Below are positions 22,288-34,448 of a stretch of DNA of 64,000 nt, piece after piece. The translations under genes and the position numbers were made by a program. The number at the start of each line of letters is the position of its first letter. Within the stretch, counting starts at the first letter, position 1. The notes under the pieces are model-generated. The model was not told where the DNA came from, did no database searches, and was given only the letters and a program-made list of their open reading frames with translations. This DNA comes from Nematostella vectensis (lineage: Eukaryota > Cnidaria > Anthozoa > Actiniaria > Edwardsiidae): NCBI RefSeq assembly GCF_932526225.1, contig NC_064044.1, positions 13,096,953 to 13,160,952 on the forward strand. The letters run 5' to 3'.

Positions 22288-23785
22288 GTGACCGTCCACG
22301 GGAAAACGTACACTAAGGTTTTCAAACGCGTGGGCACGGGCGTTGACACGCCGTTTAAACGGATTTTTTTCTGTTGACACGGATTTTTTTTTCCGTGGCC
22401 ACGGTATTTTTTTCCGTTGACACGGAATTTTTTTCCGTGGCCACGGAAGGAAAATCCGTGGGCACGCGGTAAAAAAGCCGTTTAAAAAAAACTTTAAAAG
22501 CCGTTGACACGGCCGTCTAGATTCCGTGTCTACAAATCAAACACACGGGTCGCGAGTCGTGAATGTTGAACCATTCGATTAAATCTTCCGATTTAAATGG
22601 AAATCATTTTCACAACTTAGAGTATGCAAACAAGAAAGGGGACCGGTAATGCTGTCTTTTATTTCCTGTAAGAGGATGCTATCGACGGCTAAGCTAAGGC
22701 AGTTTTTACTAGCTAATACTCATGCATCAAAAAGAATTCCATATAAGGTTGAGTTTGTCACTAAGATTTTCGCGTTTGGTAGAACATTTTCATAGAGTTT
22801 AGTCGTATGCAAACAAGCCCAGGTGTCACAGTCTGATACCTGATACAAAAAAGAAACCCAGAAGTCGGTATCAAACATTCAATGATCATGGCCGCTCTAA
22901 TGAATCGCGCAGAAATAAATCAGAAATGCTTATTCCTAATAATTCAGCGATGTATTTGATGCGCGCTATGTGTGGATAGTACGATAATGCGTAAATAAGG
23001 GCGAAAGTTGTTGTGTCATTAACTTAGTGGCAGTCTCGGCTTGTTGTTATGTAAACAATAAACACCGAAATCGGTAATCAAACATTCACTGATCGTGGCC
23101 GCTCTAGTGAAATCGAGAAATCGTACAGAATCGGCTATACTTAGATATCGAGAAACTAAGCTTTATTATCAAGTATGCTCACTTATTCTCTGGCAATCGA
23201 TGTGTTTATCTATGGAAGGAGGAGAGGAACGGTGGTAAACAGCGATAAAGAGTTGGCTGTAGTTTTTAAACTGATATTTACTCACTTCCTGCGATTTAAG
23301 GGACTTGCATGGTCAAACATAACGCGGAGGCTTTAACGTCCAGGGATCCCGAGAACGTGATCATTAAACAGTTTCGGAATTTAATGATTAAAGACTTAGA
23401 GATTCAAGAATTTTTAGAGCTAAATAATAAATAAAGATCTTCATTGACCTTCATTAAAAATCTTTATCCGACGCGACGATGTATACTCGATTGTCTGCAA
23501 TCCTCCATACGACTTTGAAAGCCGTGTACTTGAGTGTTGTATACCGTTTAAAAAAATACTGAAAGCCGTGGGCTAAGATTGCGCAACCCGTGTCCACGTA
23601 AAGAAAATCCGTTGACACGGAAAAAAAATTCCGTGGACACGGAAAAAGATTTCGTGGACACGGAAAAAGATTCCGTGGCCACGGAAAAAAATCCCGTGGA
23701 CACGGAAAGAAATTCCGTTTAATACCCGTTTGTTTTTGGCGTTTACACGAAAAACCTAAGTGTGCGTTTCCCCATGGACGGTCAC
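22288..23785. mobile_element. 1498-bp foldback-type element with CCGTGGACACGG subterminal repeats
   Basis: The ends GTGACCGTCC and GGACGGTCAC are perfect inverses. The complementarity continues with mismatches through about 35 bp (ACTAAGGTTTT against ACTTAGGTTTT). AAAT flanks both sides (22284-22287, 23786-23789) as a 4-bp target duplication. Each arm (about 22288-22525 and 23540-23785) is filled with short units such as CCGTGGACACGG or CCGTGGCCACGG, spaced by A or T runs. The core has two diverged direct repeats around GGCCGCTCTA (about 22889, 23098). There is no transposase frame, so it is non-autonomous. Confidence 0.75.
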
Positions 23786-23859
23786 AAATGTCAGAGAATT
23801 GATGCCGGGTCCGGTTTCTACATGGGGAGAAACCTGGAAGGGTTGTCAGAGGGTTCTGT

Positions 23860-25379
23860 TGAGATTCTTTCTGTCTTTGCGGACGAATAAGTTGTGTTTT
23901 AACTTTTGAATCATGTCATAAAAAATGCTCAATATCTTCAGTGTTTGGAATCTGTTTCTAGAATTGTAATGGTGATTATAATTCTCTTTTAACTTCACAT
24001 GTTATAAGTTAGGCTAGCAGAGGACTAAGTGGTCCAAGAATTTGCCGTCGAGAGTGTGACAGTGTGACGCACGCTAACGTGGTCAGCATCACAACGTTTC
24101 AAGAAAGTTAGCCAATCAGCATGCGAGAATCACACTTTGATTGACATGAACTTCAGAACTAGGAGGATTCTGCACTGAGGCATTTATTTTCCTTGCTGGT
24201 GGAGTCCATGTAAATCATAGCACGTTTCTCGCATCCCTATTGGTTTCACAAAACTGCCAAGGTGGTCACGGTAGCGCGCGTCGTATCAGATAGTACGTTT
24301 CTTACATCCTTATTGACTGACTTCACAAAACTGCCCTCTGTGATAGTGGTACATAGTGGATAGTGGAAGGGGGAATGTGTATTGCAGACTGTGTGGTGTA
24401 AGGTAAACACGGCTATCTTTCGTGGCAGGTATTAGAATTTACGGTTCTCTTGTGATTGGGGCTATTTTCGCATCTGAGATGTTAAGGAGAAAAAATGTAC
24501 TATGACTTGTAATGTGTTGAGTGGTGACAAAAAACACAGTGGCAAGATCTAGTATTCTTTTTTTTTTCTATTCCAGCCTCTTTTCTCAGGTAAGGAAAAT
24601 TATTCCAGGTACTTTAAGCCTCCAGTTTCAGAAATGGAAAGCTAGGGAGATTTTACAACACACTTCAAGCCACTTATCAAGGTGCAAAGTAAGTAAAATT
24701 CCTCAGACCAGTTGAGGTAAAATGTTTCAAGTTTATTATCAGAAAAAACATGGTAAGTTAACATCATATCAGCTCAGATCTTTGCCAATTTGTCAACATG
24801 CATGGTAAGTTTAATTTTTCATGCCAATTTTGGTAATGTGTAGGTGAGTCGTGGAAGTCCCAATGACAGTCAAAGTTAGTTGTGTCGATACATTTGTTAC
24901 ACATTAGCTAGTGATTTAGATCCGAGAACGACAACGAACACAAAGACGAAATTCTGGTGATTTTTAGAACCTGTTAGTGGACATTTTACTACACACTTTC
25001 GAGAGAAAAACTATTGTCTACAAACTCGATGTCTATAGCATTTTAGCAGTTTGCATTTTCGTGAGGACAATAGCAAAAACATATACAAGTCCTTGTGTGG
25101 CTAAACTTAGTCTTCGTTCCCGGTTCTAAAGTTCTCTGAAACGAGAGTTCACCAAAGTTTTCACTCGTTGATTATCTCTGTTTTGTAAGAAATGCAGTTA
25201 ATCCTGATAACGGAAACATTGGTTTTGAGGATTCCAAAATGTAATAAAGACTCTTTTAAAATTGATGGTTGCGTTACTACTGTGTTTTCATCCTCTGACT
25301 CCCTTTGTTCTGAGAGTTCTCGCGTGATATCTGTTGCCCCATCCCTCTCCTTACTCACACTGAACCACAGAAAGAGATC
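23860..25379. other. Intergenic, no gene seen
   Basis: AT-rich DNA with only short frames (for example 24521-24715) that lack motifs. The region 24230-24330 has two similar blocks around CACGTTTCTCGCATCC and TACGTTTCTTACATCC. Confidence 0.5.
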
Positions 25380-25394
25380 GGCGCGATATCGAAC
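25380..25394. repeat. Left inverted flank of the 85-bp satellite
   Basis: GGCGCGATATCGAAC here is the exact inverse of GTTCGATATCGCGCC at 28763-28777. The pair brackets the satellite array and its AT-rich borders. Confidence 0.7.
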
Positions 25395-25484
25395 ATTATC
25401 ACTGATATTGAGATTAGGATATTATCATTTGTTTTCCTCTAATTATATGCTATTAGATAGTGGTTAGACCCCTTTCCTTTCCTC

Positions 25485-28400
25485 ATCCCTCGATATTGTG
25501 ATATTATCGGAGATTATCTTATTATAATCTACTGTACTAGATGTCTATTTAGATACCCTTCTTCCCTCTGCTCTACCCCTCGATATTGTGATATCATCGG
25601 AGATTATCTTATTAGAATCTACTAGATGTCTATTTAGATCCTCTCCTTCCATCTGCTCTACCCCTCGATATTGTGATATTATCGGAGATTATCTTATTAT
25701 CATCTACTAGATGTCTATTTAGATCCTCTCCTTCTATCTGCTCTACCCCTCGATATTGTGATATTATCCGAGATTATCTTATTAGAATCTACTAGATGTC
25801 TATTTACATCCTCTCCTTTCATCTGCTCTACCCCTCGATATTGTGATATGATCGGAGATTATCTTATTAGAATCTACTAGATGTCTATTTAGATTCTCTC
25901 CTTCCATCTGCTCTACCCCTCGATATTGTGATATTATCAGATATTATCTTATTAGAATCTACTAGATGTCTATTTAGATCCTCTCCTTTCATCTGCTCTA
26001 CCCCTCGATATTGTGATATTATCAGAGATTATTTTATTAGAATCTACTAGATGTCTATTTAGATCCTCTCCTTTCATCTGCTCTACCCCTCGATATTGTG
26101 ATATTATCTAAGATTATCTTATTAGAATCTACTAGATGTCTATTTAGATCCTCTCCTTTCATCTGCTTTACCCCTCGATATTGTGATATTATCTGATATT
26201 ATCTTATTAGAATCTACTAAATGTCTATTTAGATCCTCTCCTTTCATCTGCTCTACCCCTCGATATTGTGATATTATCAGAGATTATCTTATTAGAATCT
26301 ACTAGATGTCTATTTAGATCCTCTCCTTTCATCTGCTCTACTCCTCGATATTGTGATATTATCTGAGATTATCTTTATTAGAATCTACTAGATGTCTATT
26401 TAGATCCTCTCCTTTCATCTGCTCTACCCCTCGATATTGTGATATTATCAGAGATTATCTTATTAGAATCTACTAGATGTCTATTTAGATCCTCTCCTTC
26501 CATCTGCTTTACCCCTTGATATTGTGATATTATCGGAGATTATCTTATTAGAATCTACTAGATGTCTATTTAGATCCTCTCCTTCCATCTGCTCTACCCC
26601 TCGATATTGTGATATTATCTGAGATTATCTTATTAGAATCTACTAGATGTCTATTTAGATCCTCTCCTTTCACCTGCTTTACCCCTCGATATTGTGATAT
26701 TATCTAAGATTATCTTATTAGAATCTACTAGATGTCTATTTAGATTCTCTCCTTTCATCTGCTTTACCCCTCGATATTGTGATATTATCTGATATTATCT
26801 TATTAGAATCTACTAGATGTCTATTTAGATCCTCTCCTTTCATCTGCTCTACTCCTCGATATTGTGATATTATCTGAGATTATCTTATTAGCATCTACTA
26901 GATGTCTATTTAGATCCTCTCCTTTCATCTGCTCTACTCCTCGATATTGTGATATTATCTGAGATTATCTTTATTAGAATCTACTAGATGTCTATTTAGA
27001 TCCTCTCCTTTCATCTGCTCTACCCCTCGATATTGTGATATTATCAGAGATTATCTTATTAGAATCTACTAGATGTCTATTTAGATCCTCTCCTTCCATC
27101 TGCTTTACCCCTTGATATTGTGATATTATCGGAGATTATCTTATTAGAATCTACTAGATGTCTATTTAGATCCTCTCCTTCCATCTGCTCTACCCCTCGA
27201 TATTGTGATATTATCTAAGATTATCTTATTAGAATCTACTAGATGTCTATTTAGATCCTCTCCTTCCATCTGCTCTACCCCTCGATATTGTGATATTATC
27301 AGAGATTATCTTATTAGAATCTACTAAATGTCTATTTAGATCCTCTCCTTTCATCTGCTCTACCCCTCGATATTGTGATATTATCAGAGATTATCTTATT
27401 AGAATCTACTAGATGTCTATTTAGATCCTCTCCTTTCATCTGCTCTACTCCTCGATATTGTGATATTATCTGAGATTATCTTTATTAGAATCTACTAGAT
27501 GTCTATTTAGATCCTCTCCTTTCATCTGCTCTACCCCTCGATATTGTGATATTATCAGAGATTATCTTATTAGAATCTACTAGATGTCTATTTAGATCCT
27601 CTCCTTCCATCTGCTTTACCCCTTGATATTGTGATATTATCGGAGATTATCTTATTAGAATCTACTAGATGTCTATTTAGATCCTCTCCTTCCATCTGCT
27701 CTACCCCTCGATATTGTGATATTATCTGAGATTATCTTATTAGAATCTACTAGATGTCTATTTAGATCCTCTCCTTTCATCTGCTTTACCCCTCGATATT
27801 GTGATATTATCTAAGATTATCTTATTAGAATCTACTAGATGTCTATTTAGATTCTCTCCTTTCATCTGCTTTACCCCTCGATATTGTGATATTATCTGAT
27901 ATTATCTTATTGGAATCTACTAGATGTCTATTTAGATCCTCTCCTTTCATCTGCTCTACTCCTCGATATTGTGATATTATCTGAGATTATCTTATTAGAA
28001 TCTACTAGATGTCTATTTAGATCCTCTCCTTTCATCTGCTCTACTCCTCGATATTGTGATATTATCTGAGATTATCTTTATTAGAATCTACTAGATGTCT
28101 ATTTAGATCCTCTCCTTTCATCTGCTCTACCCCTCGATATTGTGATATTATCAGAGATTATCTTATTAGAATCTACTAGATGTCTATTTAGATCCTCTCC
28201 TTCCATCTGCTTTACCCCTTGATATTGTGATATTATCTGAGATTATCTTATTAGAATCTACTAGATGTCTATTTAGATCCTCTTCTTTCTTCTGCTGGAC
28301 CCCTCGATATTGTGATATTATCTGAGATTATCTTATTAGAATCTACTAGATGTCTATTTAGATCCTCTCCTTCCATCTGCTCTACCCCTCGATATTGTGA

Positions 28401-28615
28401 TATTATCTGAGATTATCTTATTAGAATCTACTAGATGTCTATTTAGATCCTCTCCTTCCATCTGCTCTACCCCTCGATATTGTGATATTATCTGAGATTA
28501 TCTTATTAGAATCTACTAGATGTCTATTTAGATTCTCTTCTTTCTTCTGTGGTCTACTCCTCGATATTGTGATATTATCTGAGATTATCTTATTAGAATC
28601 TACTAGATATCTATA
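25485..28615. repeat. 85-bp satellite, about 37 units, with higher-order repeats
   Basis: The unit begins CTCGATATTGTGATATTATC, contains GAGATTATCTTATTAGAATC and TACTAGATGTCTATTTAGAT, and ends with a pyrimidine-rich stretch. Spacing is 85 bp (for example 25581 to 25666). Marker variants recur in blocks. CTTGAT replaces CTCGAT at 26515, 27111, 27622 and 28218, which are steps of 596, 511 and 596 bp (seven, six and seven units plus one base). An extra T (CTTTATTAG) precedes each of them by two units. Each unit has WGATAR-type sites (TTATCT). Confidence 0.95.
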
Positions 28616-28762
28616 GAGACTCCTTCGTCCTCTCTGCTGGATGTCAGCTTTGTTATAATATCGACTAAATATCTGATACTAGAACCCTGTGAAAAAATAT
28701 CTGATTTATATCCGATTTTAGATGAGTGATAAATATCGTATAAATATCAAAGTGCCAGGAAA

Positions 28763-28777
28763 GTTCGATATCGCGCC
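28763..28777. repeat. Right inverted flank of the 85-bp satellite
   Basis: GTTCGATATCGCGCC is the exact inverse of the block at 25380-25394. Outside both blocks similarity is weak (CACAGAAA on both sides, in opposite orientation), so element ends cannot be fixed. Confidence 0.7.
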
Positions 28778-30485
28778 TTTATGCACAGAAATGTCTTTAG
28801 CCTTGTCCTTGCCGTTGTGATCGTATCATCGTGTTTCCTGTGGTATGTAAGATACATGCGCTACAATCACAAGAACCCCCCCCCCCCCTCCTTTCCCAGA
28901 ACGCGAAAAAGTGCCGTTATTTAATGAACCTCTTATATGTACTAATATGTTACCAGTGACTGCAGACCCACTCCATTTCCGTGCATTCAATAACACACAG
29001 TCCTCTCATTGAAGGCTTCTGGAACCCATGACATTTCTGCCGCTATCACTGATAACAAAGCATGTTACTTCGATAGCCATGTAGAAATTCGGTATGACAT
29101 AACAGGGTGCTCCGGCTAGGGGCTAACCGAGGGATTATTTTGCACATCATTTTTGCTGAAAATTACAATGTTTTCTAGTTGTTTTCAGCCTTCCATCCGA
29201 TTTCACCCACACCTCCCCCCCCCCTCATTCTAGAAGCTCGTGTAGTATGAATCGAGACTTCTTTGCTAATAAAATATTGAACAAAAATGTTAGACCTCTA
29301 ATGTCAGAGCTGTAGCGGGCCTCGAAATGATGGGAGGGGGGCACGGTACAGAAACATTCAGATTTTTTTTTTGAGGGGTGGGGACACTTGTCCCCAGTGC
29401 CTCACACCCTGCTGCGGCCCTGGATGTCACCGCATAGACAGTGCTGAAAAACGCAAGACTAGTTCCAGCACCGCGCGGTTAAACAAGCCTTTTTGTTTTG
29501 AAATGGCTGGGTTTTACCGGCGAACTGTCACATTTTGGCGAATGCTAAGAAAATTAGATCAAACCTAAGGCTAAAATTTTCTTTATGACTCCCTCATTAT
29601 CAAACAAATCTGTCATCTTTTGTACAGTATGGTTTAAATGCTGTACAGTAAGTCAAAACAGCGACCGAAGTCAGCCTTTCGTACCTTTACTCGAACGATT
29701 CAATACTGAGATTTTGTTTGTTTTCGCCAGAACACGCGCATGCGCATACGTTATTCAGCACTGTCCACCGCATACAATATACACAAGATTATTGCTCGAG
29801 CGAGCGAGAGCAGCACTTCTTTCGGTCATCGTGTCGATTTGAGTTTGCTGTGGAACAAGCCGCCGCCATCTTGGAAACGAAATCTCTCGTCCCCTCCCCC
29901 GATGCGCAATTAGTAGTCTATGCGCTGACTTTCCAGCTTCGATTTGGACGGACTCTGTCTGTCAGTGGAAACCAAGATTTGGGCTACGTTTGGCAGTCGG
30001 CGATACAAAGCGGCCATGATTTCACGCACTTGCCCTGTGTTTACAATAATGTTGAAAGCTCCTTCTTCGATTTATACCGCGAATATGATGGCGATATCAA
30101 GTAATTATTTGGTAAGTATGACGACTTATGATCCGATGATAAAGCTATTTGTTTTTGTTCTATTTCTCTTATAAAACAAACAGAGGAACCATGAAACAAA
30201 GGGTTAAGTGATCAGCCAAGACAGTATGCAAAGAAAAGGGGTCTTGCATAAATCTGGCTTAAGAAAAATGTGCGAATGCATATGTGGGGGAGCCCACACA
30301 AATCTAAAAGAAAATAGATTGAACCCCTGGCAACTGAATGACCAACCAATCTATGAGCTCGAGCACTCACACTTCTCCACGAGAATTTCTAGTATTAAAT
30401 TATGATTCGAAACTTAACATTCACACAAAACGGCGCTCCTGTACAAAGAACGTCACACAGCAAAGACCTAATTTCGTTTAAAAAA
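28778..30485. other. Intergenic, possible CpG-rich promoter but no supported gene
   Basis: Mostly low-information DNA with C- and G-runs at about 28877, 29215 and 29335. At about 29735-29900 the sequence becomes GC- and CpG-richer, with ACGCGCATGCGCA and GCCGCCATCTTGG (a YY1-like block), and a good donor (GGTAAGTATG) follows at 30110. This could be a promoter and non-coding first exon, but the frames there show no recognised protein. Confidence 0.4.
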
Positions 30486-30574
30486 TGGGTGGCACGACCA
30501 CTCGCCTTAACCAGATATAGATAATTTTTAGAGCATTTTAGATAATTTTACCTACAGAGATCACCACCGTGGAC

Positions 30575-30660
30575 TTCACGCAGTCGTCGCTGTGTCGACG
30601 TTTCATTTCGTGGAGAAATGTGAAACGACCTACACAACGGCGATTGCTTGGAGTCTAAGG
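30575..30660. repeat. Imperfect palindrome (MITE-like), unit A
   Basis: CAGTCGTCGCTGTGTCGACG then TTTCA pairs with TGAAACGACCTACACAACGG then CGATTGC around GAGAAATG. Related copies lie at about 51215-51305 and 61170-61265. A diverged half copy lies far away at 1165-1210 (GTGGAGAGAAGTGAAACG). Confidence 0.6.
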
Positions 30661-30827
30661 CCATTCACAAACGTCGTATTTATTGTAAATTCATGCAAAT
30701 AAAGATGGAACAATGTTCCTGGTTTATTTCTATTAATTTGCACTGAAAACGGCTCATGGATAATACGTTTACACTAAGCGCCCCCTTAGCCTAAGATCGC
30801 CGAAGACATTGAACTTAGGTTAAGTTC

Positions 30828-30938
30828 AAGCGTCGTATTTTTCATGAGCCGTATCCAATGCAAATGAAGTTATGAAACAATCGACTTGATTCATTTGCAC
30901 TCATTTACATAGCATACGGCTCATGGACAAACCGACTT
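30828..30938. repeat. Imperfect palindrome around CATGAGCCGTAT, unit A
   Basis: CATGAGCCGTATCCAATGCA on the left is inverted as GCATACGGCTCATG on the right, with ATTTGCA/TGCAAAT inside. A related half element (AACGGCTCATGG) lies just upstream at about 30749. Every unit has copies. Confidence 0.6.
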
Positions 30939-31274
30939 TTGAACCTGGCCTAAATAGTGGCCTTTGTTCTGCATAGCAAAATGTTCAGTTTTATCCGTAT
31001 ATGAACAGCATGTATGGTAACTCCGCGCCTGACATAGGGACGTTACCAGAGTCCGTGGCAGACATGGAGGACCACACCCACCAATTCAATATTCAAGGGA
31101 GCGGAGGGTGGGGCCAAAAGTACACATGACCTATACGGACGCTCATAACAAGTAACTAAGCGCCTTACGAATTAATGTCTGTTGACACAATGACCAGTGT
31201 ACACTCGACTTCCCCGCACAGGGAGCTACCTCTACCGTTTGAATAAATGTAAGTTTTTAGTTATATGTTGTGGC

Positions 31275-31409
31275 CATCCTCGGAGACCCAGGGCGTCGCG
31301 GAGATCGGGCACACAGGGAGCGCGCGAGAATCACTCGTCTTTCTTTCTCGCCCTTTTTGCGCGCGCCCCGTGTGCCCAATCTCCGCGACGCCCTGGGTCT
31401 CCGAGGATG
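31275..31409. mobile_element. 135-bp palindromic MITE, unit A
   Basis: The arms are more than 40 bp and nearly perfect: CATCCTCGGAGACCCAGGGC at the left is the inverse of the right end. The flanks TGTTGTGGC and TGCTGTGGC agree at 8 of 9 bases, suggesting a Mutator-type 9-bp duplication. The 80-100 aa frames over it are by-products. Confidence 0.8.
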
Positions 31410-32165
31410 TGCTGTGGCTGCCTCCGAAACTTCATTACCCCGTCATGGTATCCCTGTTTCCTTTACAAGTAACGCCTGTTGGGTTTTGCATTCAAAATAT
31501 ATCTATTTTTGGTAACAGTTTCTCCGAAACCGCTAGAACGACAACAAGATACTGTCTTCAAGGATAATTGCTCTCAAGTTTTGATTTGCAGGTATTTCTT
31601 AACTTTCTTACTCCCCCTATTTGCCATTTTTATAAGCGTATGTTAGAACAGTTGGAATGCATCTAAATGTTTATCTAGATTACTCGCAACTTAAGGTCTC
31701 GTGTGAGAATGCGAAGGAATAGTCCAAATTCCTTTCCGCTGTAAGAAAGTCTAGAGTAAATCTTTGGTCAGTATAAGTTCTTTATATATCTAGCACATGA
31801 CTAAAGTCGTCCTCGGTCGAAATATCTATCGTATTATCTATCGACAGTTAAGGACCTTCTGGAAATAGGCGTCATTAACGAAATAAATAATTTTCAGTCG
31901 CTTTGATTGAAGTCTGCTTTAGTAGCCTAGTGACACTATAAAGAGCGGATGGTAAGCAGACTTAAGTGATTAAGGATTTCATCCCATTTTGTCCTTCATT
32001 TTCGCTAGTAAGTAAGTGATATTAGTTAGAAATTCAAAGTTGAAGCACGTACTGATTATTCTATTAAATCTTCTTCAAAGATTTACAAGAATTCATCACT
32101 AAGCTTATTTAAAAGAAGTATAAGTCATGTATAAAGAGTTATATCAATATGATTTTGTTTAAATC

Positions 32166-33825
32166 TGTGACAGAGTGGAATATATCGGTTCGGCGGATGG
32201 CTCTAAAGTTTACGGAGACAAACAAATTTACAGCTTCACGACGCGAGCGCTGGGACAGAACTAAATTTATTCCAAAACATGCAAAATCACACACGTGTAG
32301 ACACTTTACAAATAAGGTCATGACATCTATATAAGGAAATTAAACAAAGGCTACCCAAAATAAGAAAAATAAAAACACGCACACTCATTACAACATACAC
32401 ACGCACAAGATAAGACACACTGTCACATCCGCCCTCGCGGAACTTTGCTACGCCCTCGAGCAAATTAAAATAATCTATGTCATGTCCAGGCAACCAGTTC
32501 CTTTCGTATACCACAGTCTTGAACTTCTTGGTATAAACAGAGTCTTGAACAATACAGTTAACAGTTCAGGTGCTATTCCCCGGGAAATTAACCGACGCAG
32601 GAGAACAGGATCTCGTGAGAGTAAAGAACAAGTACTCGCATTAACATAGTGCTTCACCACACTTAAACGCCATAATGCTTTAGGACTTGTAATCGGCTAA
32701 GTAAGCCTTTCCAGTAGCTCCTTGCAACCATTCCTATTCGCACATCAACCGTCGTACTTTTCAGTCTCTTGTGTACATTAGGAATGTCTTGGAGGTGTGA
32801 ACCAGTCCAAAACTACCAAATTAACAAAGAGAGCCTTCATCCAGCCATCGGAACAATCCAGCTCTAGTGAACAATAGCAAACTAAAACCTCCGTCCAGAG
32901 TTAATCATACACAGTACTTTAACTACAACGCAAATGTTCCATTTCTCAATCCCTTGTCGGCCCGTAACAGCAGCATATTCAAGTGCGACGCTTCCCACCG
33001 TCAAACGGGACCGGGGAACATGCTGGCACACACCCGAGACGACACAAAAACCACGTCCTGTCTTTACGTTCGGTAAACGCATATTTTTTCGCTCTTCTCT
33101 CCGCGCGAACAGTCGTCTCCCACTGAATGATCATTAACACAGTTCTCGTAAATACACAAACAGTACAATAAATGTCCCTTTTTCTTGCTTGACGACCAAC
33201 TTTCGATCCTGTATAGAGCGGCAGATTACAGTGTACTCGTAGCACAAGCTCGCGGAACAAACCCAAAATGACTTTGGGCTTTGAAGCAACTTCACTCCTG
33301 CCTGCTTTTCCTTCCCTGGCCGTGATCTTCGAATAGGGTCGACACTCCATCAACTGTGTCTTTGTCGCCCTGTGGAGCTTTCCTGCTTTTCTGCAAACTG
33401 CTGAGACGCCCTTTCATTCACGCCCGACGCCATCTTGTCCACTCACTCACTCACGATCTTCTAACTTCCATTCAACCTCAAGCCCCATTACTCCTTTGAC
33501 CTGCATTTCCTCACACGTAAACAAAGCCATCCTGCCGACAACGCCAAATGTGACGGAGTGGAATAGGTCGGTTCGGCGGATGGCTCGCAAGTTTACGTAG
33601 ACAAACAAATTTACAGGTTCACCACGCGAGCGCTGGGACAGAACTAAATTTATTCCAAAACTTGCAGAAATCACACACGTGTAGACACTTTCCAAATAAG
33701 GTCATGACATCTATATAAGGAAATTAAACAAAGTCTACCTAAAATAAGAGAAATAAAAACACGAACACTTTTTAAAACATACACACGCACAAGAGATAAA
33801 GTCAAGTCCAGTTCACACTGTCACA
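32166..33825 (-). mobile_element. Small LTR retroelement without coding capacity, unit A
   Basis: Direct repeats 32166-32427 (262 bp) and 33549-33825 (277 bp) each begin TGTGAC and end GTCACA. AATC flanks both sides (32162-32165, 33826-33829) as a 4-bp target duplication. Read on the minus strand, the LTR has TATATAG (33711-33717) and then AATAAA (about 33654). Two bases inside it lies TGGCGTTGTCGGCAGGAT (33529-33546), complementary to the 3' end of a tRNA-Ser, a normal primer-binding site. The 1.1-kb inside has no gag or pol. This is a terminal-repeat retrotransposon in miniature or a deletion derivative. Confidence 0.85.
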
Positions 33826-34448
33826 AATCAAACGCGCAAAAAATGACCTATTTGTTTTATACAACAATTAACCATTGACTGCTATTTTAAGCTGAATTTA
33901 CAAAAAAAACTAAAAACAGATACCTTTACCTAGTCAGCTGTATCCAAGTTCCAACAGTGCCTTGCGGTACCATCTCTAATCCCTAATCACGGTGCTAATG
34001 TGAGCACAAGTTGATGTTTTCTTGTACTTTTCATCAAAAATGCAGCTATGAGCATGTTGGGAGAGTGCTCAAGGACATCATAAAGTCTATTTGGGCATAT
34101 TGGTGGATTCATAGGGATTTCTTCTTGCTTGGCTTTGGATGAGAAAATTATTTACTAATGAATCACCACAGCTCCTGGGTCTGTTTGACCTGGAATTGAT
34201 TTGTTTTGCTTTGGGGTGAAAAAACATCTCTGACTTTGGGGAGAGGAGTGGTGACTGGCCCTCCCCCTGTGATTTTTTTCACGGATCTCCCAGAATGCTC
34301 TGCAATCTGTAATGGCAGCAACGTGGTTTTAGATAATATCAACATGTTTGTTTGTCTCCTTCGCAACCCCAATCAGTTTGAGTCACACAGCACTCCCAGA
34401 GCGCTGTACAAACTATATGTTTGTTGATTCTATGTCTTCTGTTATAGT

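Noticed and set aside
25485-28615. CRISPR-like periodic array
   Set aside because: The units are contiguous and similar over their full length, with no spacers, in a eukaryotic context; it is a satellite.
29718-30104. 128-aa frame in a CpG-rich stretch
   Set aside because: No motif and no coding-like composition; a good splice donor follows, but no partner exon was found.
31197-31567. Frames of 80-106 aa at 31197-31567, 41903-42297, 51863-52233 and 61871-62193
   Set aside because: They run through the palindromic MITE in all frames and owe their length to its GC-rich arms; no protein family is recognised.
32979-33353. Minus-strand frame of 124 aa inside the LTR element (175 aa at 43612-44139)
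   Set aside because: It changes length and frame between units and has no gag, pol or env motif; treated as non-coding interior.
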